Source of the DNA: Methylosinus sp. H3A
GTDB taxonomy: Bacteria; Pseudomonadota; Alphaproteobacteria; Rhizobiales; Beijerinckiaceae
Direction: 5' to 3'
Length of the DNA stretch: 64,000 bases
NCBI RefSeq assembly: GCF_015709455.1
Contig: NZ_JADNQW010000005.1
Coordinates: 2,286,501-2,350,500 of the forward strand
The notes under the pieces were generated by a model. It saw nothing but the letters and a program-made list of their open reading frames with translations. It ran no database searches and was not told where the DNA came from. A program made the translations under genes and the position numbers. This document shows positions 46,416-55,785 of the stretch, piece by piece. Numbering within the stretch: position 1 is the stretch's first letter; every line of letters starts with the position of its first letter.

Positions 46416-47390
46416 TCAATCGGGCATGGGAGCGTGCCAAATCGCGACCATACCGTCAAGCAGCCCCTGCTGAGCGACGACGCCCGCCCGCTCCAACGCG
46501 GCGGCGAACGCCGAAAGCCCGAGCGTCCGCGCAATGGACGCCATCGAATCGACGAGGCCGAATTTCTCCAGCGTGCTCTTGTCTTTCCAGTCGCGCACCG
46601 GCAGCTTTTTGGCGACGCCCTTGTTCGTCTCCAGCCATTCGATCGCCTCGCGCTCGCCGCCGAGCTGGTCGACGAGCTTCAGCGGCAGGCCCTGGCGTCC
46701 GGTAAAGACGCGGCCGTCGACGACTCTGGCGAGCTCCTCGTCGTCCAGCTTGCGGCGGTCCTTCACCAGCTTCTTGAACCAGTCGTAGGAATCGGCGACG
46801 AGCGCGGCGATCGCCTCGCGCGCCGCGTCGCTCGTCGGCTCTAGGCCATTGGGCGCCGCCTTCAAGGGTGAGGATTTCACCTCCTCCACCTTCACGCCCA
46901 CCGTATCGAGAAGCCGGGAAACATTGGGAAATTGGAACAGCACGCCGATCGAGCCGACGAGCGAATTGCCCTGCGCGAAAATCTCGTCGGAGGCGATGGC
47001 GGCGATATAGGCGCCGGACGCCGCGATCGTGCCGACGACGGCGACCATGGGCTTTTTCTCGGCGAGGCGGCGCAGCTCGTCGTGGAGCTTCTCGGAGCCG
47101 GTCGTCGTGCCGCCGGGGCTGTCGATATTCACCAGCACGGCGCTCGCATGTGATTCGCCGATCGATTTGATGAGATCGAGCGTCGCTTTGTCCCCGGTGA
47201 TGATGCCGCCGATCGAGAGGCGGGCGATATGAGGGGAGAGCTTGGCGGCGGGGCCGGGCCCGCCGTCGCCAAATCGCGCAAAAGCCGCGAGTCCGGCGAG
47301 GGCGACCGCGACGACGGCCAGAATGCGCCAATAGCCGAGCTTGCGGCGAAGGCGGCGGCGATCGATCAGATATTCATTGGGAAGCGACAT
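46416..47390 (-). CDS. sppA: Signal peptide peptidase SppA, S49 family
   Basis: Membrane-anchored serine protease that degrades cleaved signal peptides; 324 residues, the short SppA form. One N-terminal membrane anchor (WRILAVVAVALAGLAAFA) precedes the S49 domain. The nucleophile Ser lies in TIAASGAYIAA and the general-base Lys in SSPLKAAPNG. NIDSPGGTTTGS is the family's oxyanion-region motif. I prefer the ATG at 47390 (MSLPNEYLIDRRR); a GTG at 47435 would add 15 residues. Confidence 0.93.
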   Translation of the reverse strand: MSLPNEYLIDRRRLRRKLGYWRILAVVAVALAGLAAFARFGDGGPGPAAKLSPHIARLSIGGIITGDKATLDLIKSIGESHASAVLVNIDSPGGTTTGSEKLHDELRRLAEKKPMVAVVGTIAASGAYIAAIASDEIFAQGNSLVGSIGVLFQFPNVSRLLDTVGVKVEEVKSSPLKAAPNGLEPTSDAAREAIAALVADSYDWFKKLVKDRRKLDDEELARVVDGRVFTGRQGLPLKLVDQLGGEREAIEWLETNKGVAKKLPVRDWKDKSTLEKFGLVDSMASIARTLGLSAFAAALERAGVVAQQGLLDGMVAIWHAPMPD

Positions 47391-47587
47391 GCCGTGGCTC
47401 GGGCTCGACAGAAAAGGACGCAACGCGTGCGACACTAGCCTGTTTCGCGCCCGGAGGGAATCGGCCGGCGAGCAGCTTGCGCGAGCTTCGCTTTGGCGGC
47501 CTGGCGCGGCTCATCGAGTGAATTGCAAAATCCCATAAAAAATTGCAGTTTCGCCGCAGATCGGAAGTCTCGGGGAGTATAGGGAAA

Positions 47588-48163
47588 TTGGTCTCGCCTC
47601 GTCTGCGTCTCGCCGCCGCGCTCACCCTCGTCGGCGCCGCTCTTTCCGCCTCCGCCGCGCGAGCCGCGGGCTGGCATTATTATGATCCCGAATGCCCTGT
47701 CGCGCTCGGCGCCGACAAGGCGATGAAATTCGTCGCCATGCAGCCTAAGAAGAACATCGACCGCGTCTGCGACGTGCTGCCGGACACGGGCGCGACGGTG
47801 ATCGCGCTGGACGCCCCAGACGCAGAATTGCGTGAGATGAATTGGGATATTCGCGTCGTCCGCGACGTCGACGGCGATGGCGAGCCGGCCGAGAGCGACA
47901 CGGTGCTGCGCCTGCCGTTGCAGAAGTTTCGCAACGGCATGGTGAATTTCGACGTCGATATCCGGACGCCGGGCAAATATGCGCTCTATGCGCGGCTCTC
48001 GAGCGACGACAGCGCGAAGGACTATGTCGGCCGCCACCATTTCACCGTGGGGCTCATCGACAATACGGAACTCTATGCCTACGTCTTCTTCGGCCTGCTG
48101 GTTGCGGGCGTCGGCGGACGTTTCGGCTATGTGGCGCTCAAGAAGCGGCAGGTCGCAGCCTGA
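47588..48163 (+). CDS. Secreted protein with C-terminal membrane anchor (TIGR02186-like), function unknown
   Basis: About 191 residues starting at TTG after a GGGGAG ribosome site; a TTG at 47543 would be longer. A signal peptide (RLAAALTLVGAALSASAARA) is followed by a beta-rich exported domain (FVAMQPKKNIDRVCDVLPDTG). One C-terminal helix (AYVFFGLLVAGVGGRFGYVAL) and a basic tail complete it. It carries one early cysteine pair (DPECP and DRVCD). It resembles small exported proteins of unknown role found in alphaproteobacteria. It converges on ygfZ. Confidence 0.65.
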   Translation: MVSPRLRLAAALTLVGAALSASAARAAGWHYYDPECPVALGADKAMKFVAMQPKKNIDRVCDVLPDTGATVIALDAPDAELREMNWDIRVVRDVDGDGEPAESDTVLRLPLQKFRNGMVNFDVDIRTPGKYALYARLSSDDSAKDYVGRHHFTVGLIDNTELYAYVFFGLLVAGVGGRFGYVALKKRQVAA

Positions 48164-48196
48164 CCGCCGCGCGACGATCCGATGCCGGAAAGGCGT

Positions 48197-48223
48197 TTCC
48201 ACCCCCTGAAGGGGAGGGTGGAA
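48197..48223. terminator. Hairpin between convergent genes
   Basis: Inverted repeat TTCCACCC/GGGTGGAA with an inner CCCC-TGAA-GGGG stem, between the secreted-protein gene and ygfZ. No strong T tract; probably an end hairpin for both transcripts. Confidence 0.45.
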
Positions 48224-48230
48224 TTGCCGC

Positions 48231-49073
48231 TCAGCCTTCCACCACGGTGAATTCCAACGGCACGCCGCCGGCGAGCGGGGTCGCGCCGCCGGCCTTGGCG
48301 TCGGCCAGCCTGTCGAGCCGGATCAGCGCCAGCCCTTCGCCGCCGACGGCCGAGCCGGTGACGCCGATCTCCACCTCGCCGGCCTTGATCGTCGTGCCTG
48401 GCGACGGCGCTGCGCCCTCGGCGTGGAAGGTGGCGACGCGTTTGCGCACGGGTCCGCGATGCTTCATGCGCGAAACCACCTCCTGGCCGAGGAAGCAGCC
48501 CTTTTTGAAGTCGACGCCGGCGAGACGATCCATATTGGCCTCATGCGGGAAGGCGTCGCCATAGACGAAATCGACTCCGCCCTCGGGCGCGGCGGCGGCG
48601 ATGCGCTTGGCGTCATAGGCGGCGCGCGGCGCTGTGGCGATGGTCGCGGCGATCTCCCGTGTGACGAGGCCGCGCCAGCCGAGATTGGCCGAGCGTGGGT
48701 CGGCCGCGAGGGCGATGGCGTCGAGCTCGGGCTTGGCGCTCGCCTCCGGGAAGGCGACGCTGGCGTAATCGGCGCTGCGGTCGGTCAGCGTCACCGCGGC
48801 GCGCAGCTTGTAGAATTTCAGCCGGTCGAGCAGCGTCTCGATCATATCGGAGGCGCAGTCCAGCAGCAGGACCAGCCCCTCCTCGCCCGCTCTGGCGAAG
48901 ATGAAGAAATCGACGATGATCTTGCCCTGCGGCGTGAGCAGCGCCGCAAAGCGCAGATCGCCGGCGGCGATCGACTTCACGTCCTGCGTGAGAATGCCGT
49001 GCAGAAATTTGGCGGCGTCGGCGCCGGCGACCTCGACGACGCCCCGGTCCGAGAGAAGTGTGGCGCTGGTCAT
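48231..49073 (-). CDS. ygfZ: YgfZ/GcvT-like folate-binding Fe-S maintenance protein
   Basis: A 280-residue member of the YgfZ/CAF17 family, folate-binding proteins that help repair or maturation of certain iron-sulfur enzymes. The signature KKGCFLGQEVVSRMKHRG is present with its conserved Cys. The N-terminus (LLSDRGVVEVAGADAAKFLHGILTQDV) is the usual GcvT-like start. The ATG at 49073 gives the proper family length. It is divergent from pyrC across 186 bases. Confidence 0.92.
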   Translation of the reverse strand: MTSATLLSDRGVVEVAGADAAKFLHGILTQDVKSIAAGDLRFAALLTPQGKIIVDFFIFARAGEEGLVLLLDCASDMIETLLDRLKFYKLRAAVTLTDRSADYASVAFPEASAKPELDAIALAADPRSANLGWRGLVTREIAATIATAPRAAYDAKRIAAAAPEGGVDFVYGDAFPHEANMDRLAGVDFKKGCFLGQEVVSRMKHRGPVRKRVATFHAEGAAPSPGTTIKAGEVEIGVTGSAVGGEGLALIRLDRLADAKAGGATPLAGGVPLEFTVVEG

Positions 49074-49134
49074 TGTCCGATGTGCTCCAATGAGGTCGGC
49101 GAACCGACAGGCGGCCTCTCGCTGTCGCGCGAGC

Positions 49135-49169
49135 GGGTTCCGGCCCGCTCCCGGGTTCCGGCCCGCTCC
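49135..49169. repeat. Short tandem repeat, two copies of a 17-bp unit
   Basis: GGGTTCCGGCCCGCTCC occurs twice with an 18-base period in the divergent ygfZ-pyrC spacer. Probably slippage; it could alter promoter spacing. Confidence 0.6.
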
Positions 49170-49259
49170 AATGTGCGCTAGATCGTCTAGCGAGGGCGAC
49201 GCCCCGTTCGCGTCGAAATTTTCACAGTCTCGGCGACACCTGCAAGCGAGGCGCCAGCC

Positions 49260-50585
49260 ATGCCCAAGACCTATGACATCATTCTCGCCGGCGGGACGCT
49301 CGTCAATCAGGACGGCGTGGCTCCGCGCGACATCGGACTCCGCGATGGCAAAATCGCCGAGATCGGCGACCTCTCGCTGGCCGCGGCCGGCGAGCGGATC
49401 GACTGCTCGGGCCTTCATATTTTGCCCGGCGTCATCGACACGCAGGTGCATTTTCGCGAGCCCGGCCCGACGCATAAGGAAGATCTCGAGACCGGAACGC
49501 GGGCCGCCGTCCTCGGCGGCGTCGTGGCGGTGTTCGAAATGCCCAACACCAAGCCGCTGACGACCGGCGCCGCCGAGCTCGCCGACAAGGTGGCGCGCGC
49601 CTCGGGCCGCGCCCATTGCGATTTCGCCTTCTGGGTCGGGGGCACGCATGAGAACGCCAAGGACATTCCCGAGCTCGAGCGTCTGCCGGGCGCAGCGGGG
49701 ATAAAAGTGTTCATGGGCTCGTCCACCGGCTCGCTGCTGGTCGCCGACGACGCCGGGGTCGGCGCGATCCTCTCCAAGACGCGCCGTCGCGCCGCCTTCC
49801 ACAGCGAGGACGAATATCGGCTCGAGGAGCGCAAATCCTTGCGCGTTCCGGGCGATCCGACCTCGCATCCGGTCTGGCGCGACGAGATCACCGCGCTGCG
49901 CTCCACCGAGCGGCTGCTGCGCATCGCGCGCGAAAAAGGCGCGCTCGTCCATGTGCTGCATATATCGACGGCGGAGGAGATCGAGTTTCTCGCTCGTCAC
50001 AAGGATATAGCGAGCGTCGAAGTGACGCCGCATCATCTCACTTTGACGTCGGAGGATTATCTGCGGCTCGGCACGCTCGTGCAGATGAATCCGCCGGTGC
50101 GCGACGCGCGTCATCGCGAGGGGATATGGCGGGGCGTCGCGCAGGGAATCGTCGACGTTCTCGGCTCCGACCACGCGCCGCACACGCTCGAGGAGAAGGC
50201 CAAGCCCTATCCGGAGAGCCCTTCGGGCATGACCGGCGTGCAGACTCTGGTTCCGCTGATGCTGGATCATGTGAACGCCGGGCGGTTGACGCTGCAGCGC
50301 TTCGTGGACCTCACCAGCGCCGGCCCGGCGCGGCTGTTCGGCCTCGCCGGCAAGGGGCGCGTCGCCGTGGGCTATGACGCCGATCTCACAGTGGTCGATC
50401 TGAAGCGCCGCGAGACCATCCGCAACAGCTGGATCGCCTCGCGCTGCGGCTGGACGCCCTATGACGGGGTGGAGGTCACTGGCTGGCCGGTCGGAACTTT
50501 CGTGCGCGGCGCGCGGGTGATGTGGGAGGGCGAGCTGGCGGCGCCATCGCGAGGCGCGCCGATACGGTTTCAACAGGCGTTGTGA
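49260..50585 (+). CDS. pyrC: Dihydroorotase
   Basis: Zinc amidohydrolase of pyrimidine synthesis that closes carbamoyl-aspartate to dihydroorotate; 441 residues, class I type. The metal motif is DTQVHFREPGPTHKED, the bridging Lys is in GIKVFMGSS, metal histidines follow in VLHISTAEE and EVTPHHL, and the catalytic Asp is in LGSDHAPH. The substrate-side PPVRD loop is present. Class I dihydroorotases are close to allantoinases, so the motif set and chromosomal setting decide the call. Confidence 0.93.
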   Translation: MPKTYDIILAGGTLVNQDGVAPRDIGLRDGKIAEIGDLSLAAAGERIDCSGLHILPGVIDTQVHFREPGPTHKEDLETGTRAAVLGGVVAVFEMPNTKPLTTGAAELADKVARASGRAHCDFAFWVGGTHENAKDIPELERLPGAAGIKVFMGSSTGSLLVADDAGVGAILSKTRRRAAFHSEDEYRLEERKSLRVPGDPTSHPVWRDEITALRSTERLLRIAREKGALVHVLHISTAEEIEFLARHKDIASVEVTPHHLTLTSEDYLRLGTLVQMNPPVRDARHREGIWRGVAQGIVDVLGSDHAPHTLEEKAKPYPESPSGMTGVQTLVPLMLDHVNAGRLTLQRFVDLTSAGPARLFGLAGKGRVAVGYDADLTVVDLKRRETIRNSWIASRCGWTPYDGVEVTGWPVGTFVRGARVMWEGELAAPSRGAPIRFQQAL

Positions 50586-50623
50586 GCGTTGATTTGAGGA
50601 TGGCGAGCGCTTAATCTTACGCC

Positions 50624-50809
50624 ATGAGCGCGCTCACCATCGACACTCTCGCCGTTTCTCAGATCGAAATCGGCGGTTCACAACTCATGACGAAAAGCGA
50701 CCTGAAGGAAGCCGTCGCGGATTTGAAGGTGGACATTCTTCGCTGGTTGGTCGTGACTCAGCTCGCGCTCGGCGGCTTTATTTTCGCCGCGATCAAATTC
50801 ATGCGCTGA
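50624..50809 (+). CDS. Small single-span membrane protein, DUF1640-like
   Basis: A 61-residue protein ending in an amphipathic helix and one membrane helix (LKEAVADLKVDILRWLVVTQLALGGFIFAAIKFM). This is the tail layout of the short DUF1640/CCDC90-like coiled-coil proteins. An internal ATG at 50687 (MTKSDLKEAV) could be the real start of a still shorter protein. Role unknown. Confidence 0.6.
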   Translation: MSALTIDTLAVSQIEIGGSQLMTKSDLKEAVADLKVDILRWLVVTQLALGGFIFAAIKFMR

Positions 50810-50837
50810 TTGCGGCGTCGGGCGCAGGCTCTGAGCT

Positions 50838-51473
50838 ATGTATCTGCCAGACCTATTTCACGAGCAGGATTTCGAGACGATCGCAGCGCTGATCGAGGCG
50901 CATCCGCTCGGAGCGCTCACGCATATCGTGAACGGCGCGATCGTCGCCGATCACATTCCCTTTCTCTTCGACGCGAAGACCAATGTGCTCCGAGCGCATA
51001 TCGCGCGCGCCAATCCGCTGTGGCGGGATTTCGATCCCGCCAGCGAGGCGCTGGCGATCTTCACCGGCCTCGACCATTATGTGACGCCCTCCTGGTATGC
51101 GACGAAGCGCGAGACCGGAAAGGTCGTGCCCACTTGGAATTATGAGGCGGTCCACGTCTATGGCCGCCTGCGCGCGATCGATGATCCAAAGTGGATTCGC
51201 ACGCTGCTGCGCGATCTCACGGCGCGCCACGAGTCGGCGCGGCCGGCGCCTTGGGCGCTCGAAGATGCACCGGATGATTTCATCGACGCTCTGCTGAAGG
51301 CGATCGTCGGGATAGAATTGTCGATCACACGGATCGAGGCGAAGCGCAAGCTCAGCCAGAATCGCAAGGCCGCCGATCGCGCCGGCGTGATCGCTGGGCT
51401 CGAGGCGGAGGGCGGCGAGGCTGCCGGGCGAATGGCGAAGGTGATAACGGCGCTGGACCCGAAGGCGTCGTGA
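50838..51473 (+). CDS. PaiB-family FMN-binding protein (putative negative regulator)
   Basis: A 211-residue protein of the PaiB family with the flavin-binding split-barrel start MYLPDLFHEQDFETIAALIEAHPLG. It also has ADHIPFLFD, the conserved YVTPSWYATKRETGKVVPTWNYEAVHVYG core and IVGIELSITRIEAKRKLSQN near the end. Bacillus PaiB is described as a negative regulator of sporulation and protease genes; in proteobacteria the role is open and it may be a flavin or heme-utilising enzyme. It ends 4 bases from the convergent transglycosylase stop. Confidence 0.9.
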   Translation: MYLPDLFHEQDFETIAALIEAHPLGALTHIVNGAIVADHIPFLFDAKTNVLRAHIARANPLWRDFDPASEALAIFTGLDHYVTPSWYATKRETGKVVPTWNYEAVHVYGRLRAIDDPKWIRTLLRDLTARHESARPAPWALEDAPDDFIDALLKAIVGIELSITRIEAKRKLSQNRKAADRAGVIAGLEAEGGEAAGRMAKVITALDPKAS

Positions 51474-51477
51474 CGCC

Positions 51478-52653
51478 TCAACGCGCGCGCAGCGCCTCCA
51501 GCGTCTTCTTGCCCGCTCTGCCGTCGGCTTTGAGCCCGGCTCGGCCCTGGAAGTCTGCGAGCGCCTCTTTGGTCTTGGTTCCGATCACGCCGTCCGGCTC
51601 GCCCACGGCATAGCCCTGGCGGTTGAGCAGGGCCTGCATCTCGCGGCGTTCGGCGCGGGAGAGGCCAGGATCGTCGGTCGGCCAGGGCGCTTGAATGCCG
51701 GGCCGTCCGCGCAGCCGATCCGACAGCACGGCGATCGCCAGCGCATAAGACTCGGCGGCGTTGTAGGAATAAATGGCGTCGAAGTTGTGCGTCACCAGAA
51801 AGGCGGGGCCGTTGCGGCCGGCCGGCAGCAACAGCGCCGCCTGCCCATCGCCGAGCCCACCGCCATCGAGCCGCGTGATCCCGCGCGAAGCCCAGGCGGA
51901 TATGGGCTGCCGGCTGGTGCGGCCGGAGGGACCGCTATAGCCTGCGGGCACGCTCACCTCGAAGCCCCAGCGCAGGCCAGGCCGCCAGCCGGCCTTGCGC
52001 AGGAAATTCGCCGTGCTGCCGAGCGAATCGGCCGCCGAGCTGGCGATATTGCGCCGCCCGTCGCCGTCGAGATCGACAGCCGTGCCGAGGAAGGTCGAGG
52101 GCATGAATTGCGTGTGTCCGAAGGCGCCGGCCCAGGAGCCCATGAACTCTTCCGGCGCTATGTCGCCGCTCTGCAATATCTTCAGCGCGGCGATGAACTC
52201 GCCTTTGAAATAGTCGTTGCGGCGCGTGGCCTCACAGGCGAGCGTCGCCAGCGATTGCACCACGCTGCGCTTGCCGAAATTCTTGCCGAAATCCGATTCG
52301 ACGCCCCAGACCGCGACGACTGTCGCGGGATCGACGCCGTAACGCTGCTCCGCCGCATGCAGGGCGGAGGCGTGCTGCCGCATCATGGCGCGGCCTTCCT
52401 CGACGCGCTCCTCGTCGACGAGGCCGGCGATATAGTCCCAGATCGGCGTCTTGAACTCGGGCTGCTTGTCCATGAAGCTCGGAGCGTCATTGGGCTCGAG
52501 CCCATTGGTCGCGCTTTCGATGACGCGTTGCGAGACGCCGGCGCCCGCGGCCGCTTGACGCAGGCCCGCGAGGCAGGAGGAGAAATCGGCCCGCGCCGGC
52601 GCGGCGCAGAGCAGAAGGGCCAGCAGAGCCGGAAGCTTATGTGCGATCTTCAT
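51478..52653 (-). CDS. Lytic murein transglycosylase (MltB-like) with peptidoglycan-binding domain
   Basis: Exported enzyme that cuts glycan strands of peptidoglycan; 391 residues. A signal peptide (LPALLALLLCAAPARA) is followed by the MltB fold with catalytic Glu in VVAVWGVESDFGKNFG. The supporting motif GAFGHTQFMPSTF comes next, and a C-terminal PG_binding_1 domain (LNRQGYAVGEPDGVIGTKTKEALADFQ) ends it. No lipobox, so soluble periplasmic rather than anchored. Confidence 0.93.
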   Translation of the reverse strand: MKIAHKLPALLALLLCAAPARADFSSCLAGLRQAAAGAGVSQRVIESATNGLEPNDAPSFMDKQPEFKTPIWDYIAGLVDEERVEEGRAMMRQHASALHAAEQRYGVDPATVVAVWGVESDFGKNFGKRSVVQSLATLACEATRRNDYFKGEFIAALKILQSGDIAPEEFMGSWAGAFGHTQFMPSTFLGTAVDLDGDGRRNIASSAADSLGSTANFLRKAGWRPGLRWGFEVSVPAGYSGPSGRTSRQPISAWASRGITRLDGGGLGDGQAALLLPAGRNGPAFLVTHNFDAIYSYNAAESYALAIAVLSDRLRGRPGIQAPWPTDDPGLSRAERREMQALLNRQGYAVGEPDGVIGTKTKEALADFQGRAGLKADGRAGKKTLEALRAR

Positions 52654-52822
52654 AATCGGATGCTAGGAACCTATGGTTACTGCTTCGTTGCCGCGATCGT
52701 CCGTTGCGGTTCATTTCGGCGTTGAGATCGGCTATTTTGAGGCCCAAGCCCGCATGGAGACGGGCGGCGACGGCGCCCGGCCCGAAATTGGCGCGACACA
52801 CACCAAAAAAAAGAGGAACCCC

Positions 52823-53293
52823 ATGCTCTCGAGACTGTTCGCGCTGACGCTCGCCGTCGCGCCACTGACCATCGACCGCGCTGCCGCAATCTGCTGGTTC
52901 GGCTGCCCCGATCCGACCGAAGCCCATGCGCGCCAGATTTTCGAAAATCTGCTGAAGCAGCGTTTCGACAAGCCCGCGAAAGTGCTCGCCTTCAAGCAGA
53001 CGATGACCGAGCGGCTGGAGATGCATGCGACCGGCGAGAAGGGCTTCGAGCTCTTCTTCAACGCCTCGGTCGCTTTTCCGGACGGCGCCAATCTCGAATG
53101 CAAGCCGGACGACGCCGGCAAGTCTCCCGACGGCTGCTCGGCGAGCAAGCATTATGTGACCGCGCCGCGTAACAGCGATCCCAAGGGCAAGCAATTTGTG
53201 GCGCCGGGCGAGACGATCTCATTCGACGAGGAATATCGCTTCTACGCCGACGGCGACGGCTGGAAGGGCCCGGACGGCAACACCTACAAGTAA
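52823..53293 (+). CDS. Exported hypothetical protein
   Basis: A 156-residue protein with a signal peptide (LSRLFALTLAVAPLTIDRAAA) and a mature domain starting ICWFGCPDPTEAHARQIFENLL. Two further cysteines (ANLECKPDD and PDGCSAS) could form disulfides. The start at 52823 is set by an AGAGGAA ribosome site and the signal peptide. I do not recognise a family. It is followed by a palindromic repeat pair that may end its transcript. Confidence 0.7.
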   Translation: MLSRLFALTLAVAPLTIDRAAAICWFGCPDPTEAHARQIFENLLKQRFDKPAKVLAFKQTMTERLEMHATGEKGFELFFNASVAFPDGANLECKPDDAGKSPDGCSASKHYVTAPRNSDPKGKQFVAPGETISFDEEYRFYADGDGWKGPDGNTYK

Positions 53294-53313
53294 AAAAGAA
53301 GGGGCAGGTGTTT

Positions 53314-53367
53314 CCTTCTCCCGTTTACGGGAGAAGGTGGCCCCGCAAAGCGGGGTCGGATGAGGGC
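53314..53367 (+). repeat. REP-like palindromic element, left copy
   Basis: Hairpin CCTTCTCCCG-N4-CGGGAGAAGG followed by a second hairpin CCCCGC-AAA-GCGGGG and then GTCGGATGAGGGC. An inverted copy lies at 53446-53501. Such paired units are typical of dispersed intergenic repeats in Hyphomicrobiales and probably act as transcript ends here. Confidence 0.75.
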
Positions 53368-53445
53368 GCGCCAAGAGGGGGCGGGACTCATCGTAATTCG
53401 CGGGAAACTCTTTTGATCGCGGCGAGATTTCAGGCGTCCTGAAGA

Positions 53446-53501
53446 GCCCTCGTCCGACCCTCGCTGACGCGAGGGCCGCCTTCTCCCGCGAGGGGAGAAG
53501 G
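53446..53501 (-). repeat. REP-like palindromic element, right inverted copy
   Basis: Read on the minus strand it repeats the left copy: CCTTCTCCC hairpin, GGCCCTCGC hairpin, then GTCGGACGAGGGC. The two copies face each other between the exported-protein gene and dxs, so they can form one large stem. Confidence 0.75.
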
Positions 53502-53523
53502 AGTCGCGCCGTCAGATTTGGAA

Positions 53524-55452
53524 TCAGGCGATCATCGCGCGGGCGGCGCCGCGCTCGTCGCCTAGCGCCTCCAGCGCTTTGGCCACTATGGCGCGGGCGT
53601 CGAGGCTGGCGCGGGCGAGCATGATTTCTTGCTTGTCATGGTCGAGATAGGCGTCTGGCAGCGTCATCGAGCGGAATTTGAACGCGCCGCGAGCGCCGTC
53701 GAGCGCGCCATGGTCCGACAAAATCTGGAACGCCTGCGATCCGAAGCCGCCGATCGAGCCTTCCTCGACGGTGATGAGGACTTCGTGATTGGCGGCGAGA
53801 CGCAGCAGCAGGTCGCGGTCGATCGGCTTGGCGAAGCGGGCGTCGGCGACGGTGGTCGAAATGCCGCGCCCGGAGAGCTCCTTGGCCGCCGTGAGCGCAT
53901 CGGCGAGCCGTGTGCCGAGCGACAGGATCGCCACTTTCGAGCCCTCGCGAATGACGCGGCCGCGGCCGATCTCCAGAATCTCGCCGCGCTCGGGCAGCTC
54001 GACGCCGACGCCCTCGCCGCGCGGATAGCGAAAGGCGATCGGCCCTTCGTCGAAAGCCGCGGAGGTCGCGACCATATGGACGAGCTCGGCCTCGTCCGCC
54101 GGCGCCATTATCACCATGCCGGGCAGACAGCCGAGATAGGCGATGTCGAAAGCGCCCGCATGGGTCGGCCCGTCGGCGCCGACGAGGCCGGCGCGGTCGA
54201 TGGCGAAGCGCACGGGCAGATGCTGGATCGCGACGTCATGGACCAGCTGGTCGTAGCCGCGCTGCAGGAAGGTGGAATAGAGCGCGCAGAAGGGCTTGTA
54301 GCCTTCGCAGGCGAGGCCGGCGGCGAAGGTCACGGCATGCTGCTCGGCGATGGCGACGTCGAACATGCGCTCCGGGAAGGTCTTCTCGAACAGATCGAGG
54401 CCGGTGCCGGCCGGCATAGCCGCGGTGATGGCGACGATCTTGTCGTCGCGCTCGGCCTCCGCCACCAGCGATTTGGCGAAGACGCTGGTGTAGGAGGGCG
54501 CATTGGCCTTGGGCTTGTCCTGCGCGCCGGTCAGCACGTCGAAACGGTTGACGCCGTGATAGCGATCCGCGGCGGCCTCGGCCGGGCCATAGCCCTTGCC
54601 CTTTTGCGTCACCACATGGACCAGCACCGGGCCGTCGTCCTTGTCGCGCACATTGGTCAGCACGGGCAGGAGATGCTCGAGATTATGCCCGTCGATCGGC
54701 CCGACGTAATAGAAGCCGAGCTCCTCGAACAAAGTGCCGCCGGTGATGAAACTGCGGGAGAATTCTTCCGCCTTGCGGGCTTTGTCATAGAGGAAATGCG
54801 GCAGATGGCGGGCGAGCTGCTTGGCCGTCTCGCGCAAGGTGCGGAAGGCTCCGCCGGAGACGAGCCGGGCCAGATAGGCCGACATCGCGCCGGTCGGCGG
54901 CGCGATCGACATGTCATTGTCGTTGAGGATGACGATGAGCCGCGAATCGAGCGCGCCGGCGTTGTTCATCGCCTCATAGGCCATGCCGGCCGAAATGGCG
55001 CTGTCGCCGATGACGGCGACGACATGATTGGAGCCGCCGGCGAGGTCGCGGGCGACGGCCATGCCGAGGCCGGCCGAGATCGAGGTCGAGGAATGGCCGG
55101 CGCCGAAGGCGTCATATTCGCTCTCGGCGCGCTTGGTGAAGCCGGCGAGCCCCTTGCCCTGGCGCAGCGTGCGGATGCGGTCGCGGCGGCCGGTCAGGAT
55201 TTTGTGCGGATAGGTCTGATGGCCGACGTCCCAGACGATTTTGTCGTTCGGCGTGTCGAAGACATAATGCAGGGCGACGGTGAGCTCGACGACCCCGAGC
55301 CCGGCGCCCAGATGCCCGCCGGTGACGGAGACGGCGTCTATGGTCTCCCGGCGCAATTCGTCGGCGAGCTGGCGGAGCTGGCTCGGCTGCAGCTTGCGCA
55401 GCTCCTGCGGCGTTTCGATCCGGTCGAGAAGGGGGGTCTTCGAAGTCGTCAA
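53524..55452 (-). CDS. dxs: 1-Deoxy-D-xylulose-5-phosphate synthase
   Basis: Thiamine-diphosphate enzyme that joins pyruvate and glyceraldehyde-3-phosphate, the first step of the MEP isoprenoid pathway; 642 residues, full length. It shows [16 protein letters not shown], the ThDP motif [18 protein letters not shown], the central [10 protein letters not shown] and, in the pyrimidine domain, [15 protein letters not shown] and RYPRGEGVG. Single gene, downstream of a region with two short palindromes. No neighbour from the same pathway, so expression is likely independent. Confidence 0.96.
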   Translation of the reverse strand: MTTSKTPLLDRIETPQELRKLQPSQLRQLADELRRETIDAVSVTGGHLGAGLGVVELTVALHYVFDTPNDKIVWDVGHQTYPHKILTGRRDRIRTLRQGKGLAGFTKRAESEYDAFGAGHSSTSISAGLGMAVARDLAGGSNHVVAVIGDSAISAGMAYEAMNNAGALDSRLIVILNDNDMSIAPPTGAMSAYLARLVSGGAFRTLRETAKQLARHLPHFLYDKARKAEEFSRSFITGGTLFEELGFYYVGPIDGHNLEHLLPVLTNVRDKDDGPVLVHVVTQKGKGYGPAEAAADRYHGVNRFDVLTGAQDKPKANAPSYTSVFAKSLVAEAERDDKIVAITAAMPAGTGLDLFEKTFPERMFDVAIAEQHAVTFAAGLACEGYKPFCALYSTFLQRGYDQLVHDVAIQHLPVRFAIDRAGLVGADGPTHAGAFDIAYLGCLPGMVIMAPADEAELVHMVATSAAFDEGPIAFRYPRGEGVGVELPERGEILEIGRGRVIREGSKVAILSLGTRLADALTAAKELSGRGISTTVADARFAKPIDRDLLLRLAANHEVLITVEEGSIGGFGSQAFQILSDHGALDGARGAFKFRSMTLPDAYLDHDKQEIMLARASLDARAIVAKALEALGDERGAARAMIA

Positions 55453-55524
55453 AGCGCCTACTCTGGTCTGGACGGGCCGAAAAGGACTCGACCGCAGGTG
55501 AACTCATATAGCGGGTCCGCCACA

Positions 55525-55540
55525 TCCGGCAAATGCCGGA
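55525..55540. promoter_or_regulatory. Palindrome TCCGGC-N4-GCCGGA upstream of dxs
   Basis: Perfect 6-bp arms, 73 bases upstream of dxs. On that strand it could be a leader hairpin or an operator. Confidence 0.3.
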
Positions 55541-55548
55541 CCTCGGCA

Positions 55549-55563
55549 GTGTCACTCTGACAC
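55549..55563. promoter_or_regulatory. Operator-like palindrome GTGTCA-CTC-TGACAC
   Basis: Perfect 6-bp arms with a 3-base centre, about 97 bases upstream of dxs. The form is typical of dimeric repressor sites. Regulator unknown. Confidence 0.4.
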
Positions 55564-55785
55564 GGGACGAAGCGCACACGCAACCGCGGACGAGCACGGT
55601 CGCTCTCCCGATCCCCTTGATCCCCAAATATTTATCTACTCTGTGACAAATTTCCCACAGCCGAGCTCGGTGTGATAGGGCGTCCGCCTTGGCCTCGCTC
55701 TTGAAACGCTCTCCGCGGTTCGGCGCGATTCGTCTCGCAATGGCGTGGAACCTGCGCGAAACTGAGAAGCGACGAGGGACGAATC

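Larger units (their letters stand above)
55453..55785. promoter_or_regulatory. Divergent spacer of dxs and the BioF2-like gene
   Basis: A gap of 333 bases with no gene. It carries two perfect palindromes listed separately and an A/T-rich patch near 55628-55660. Promoters for both genes should lie here, but I cannot assign boxes. Confidence 0.4.
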
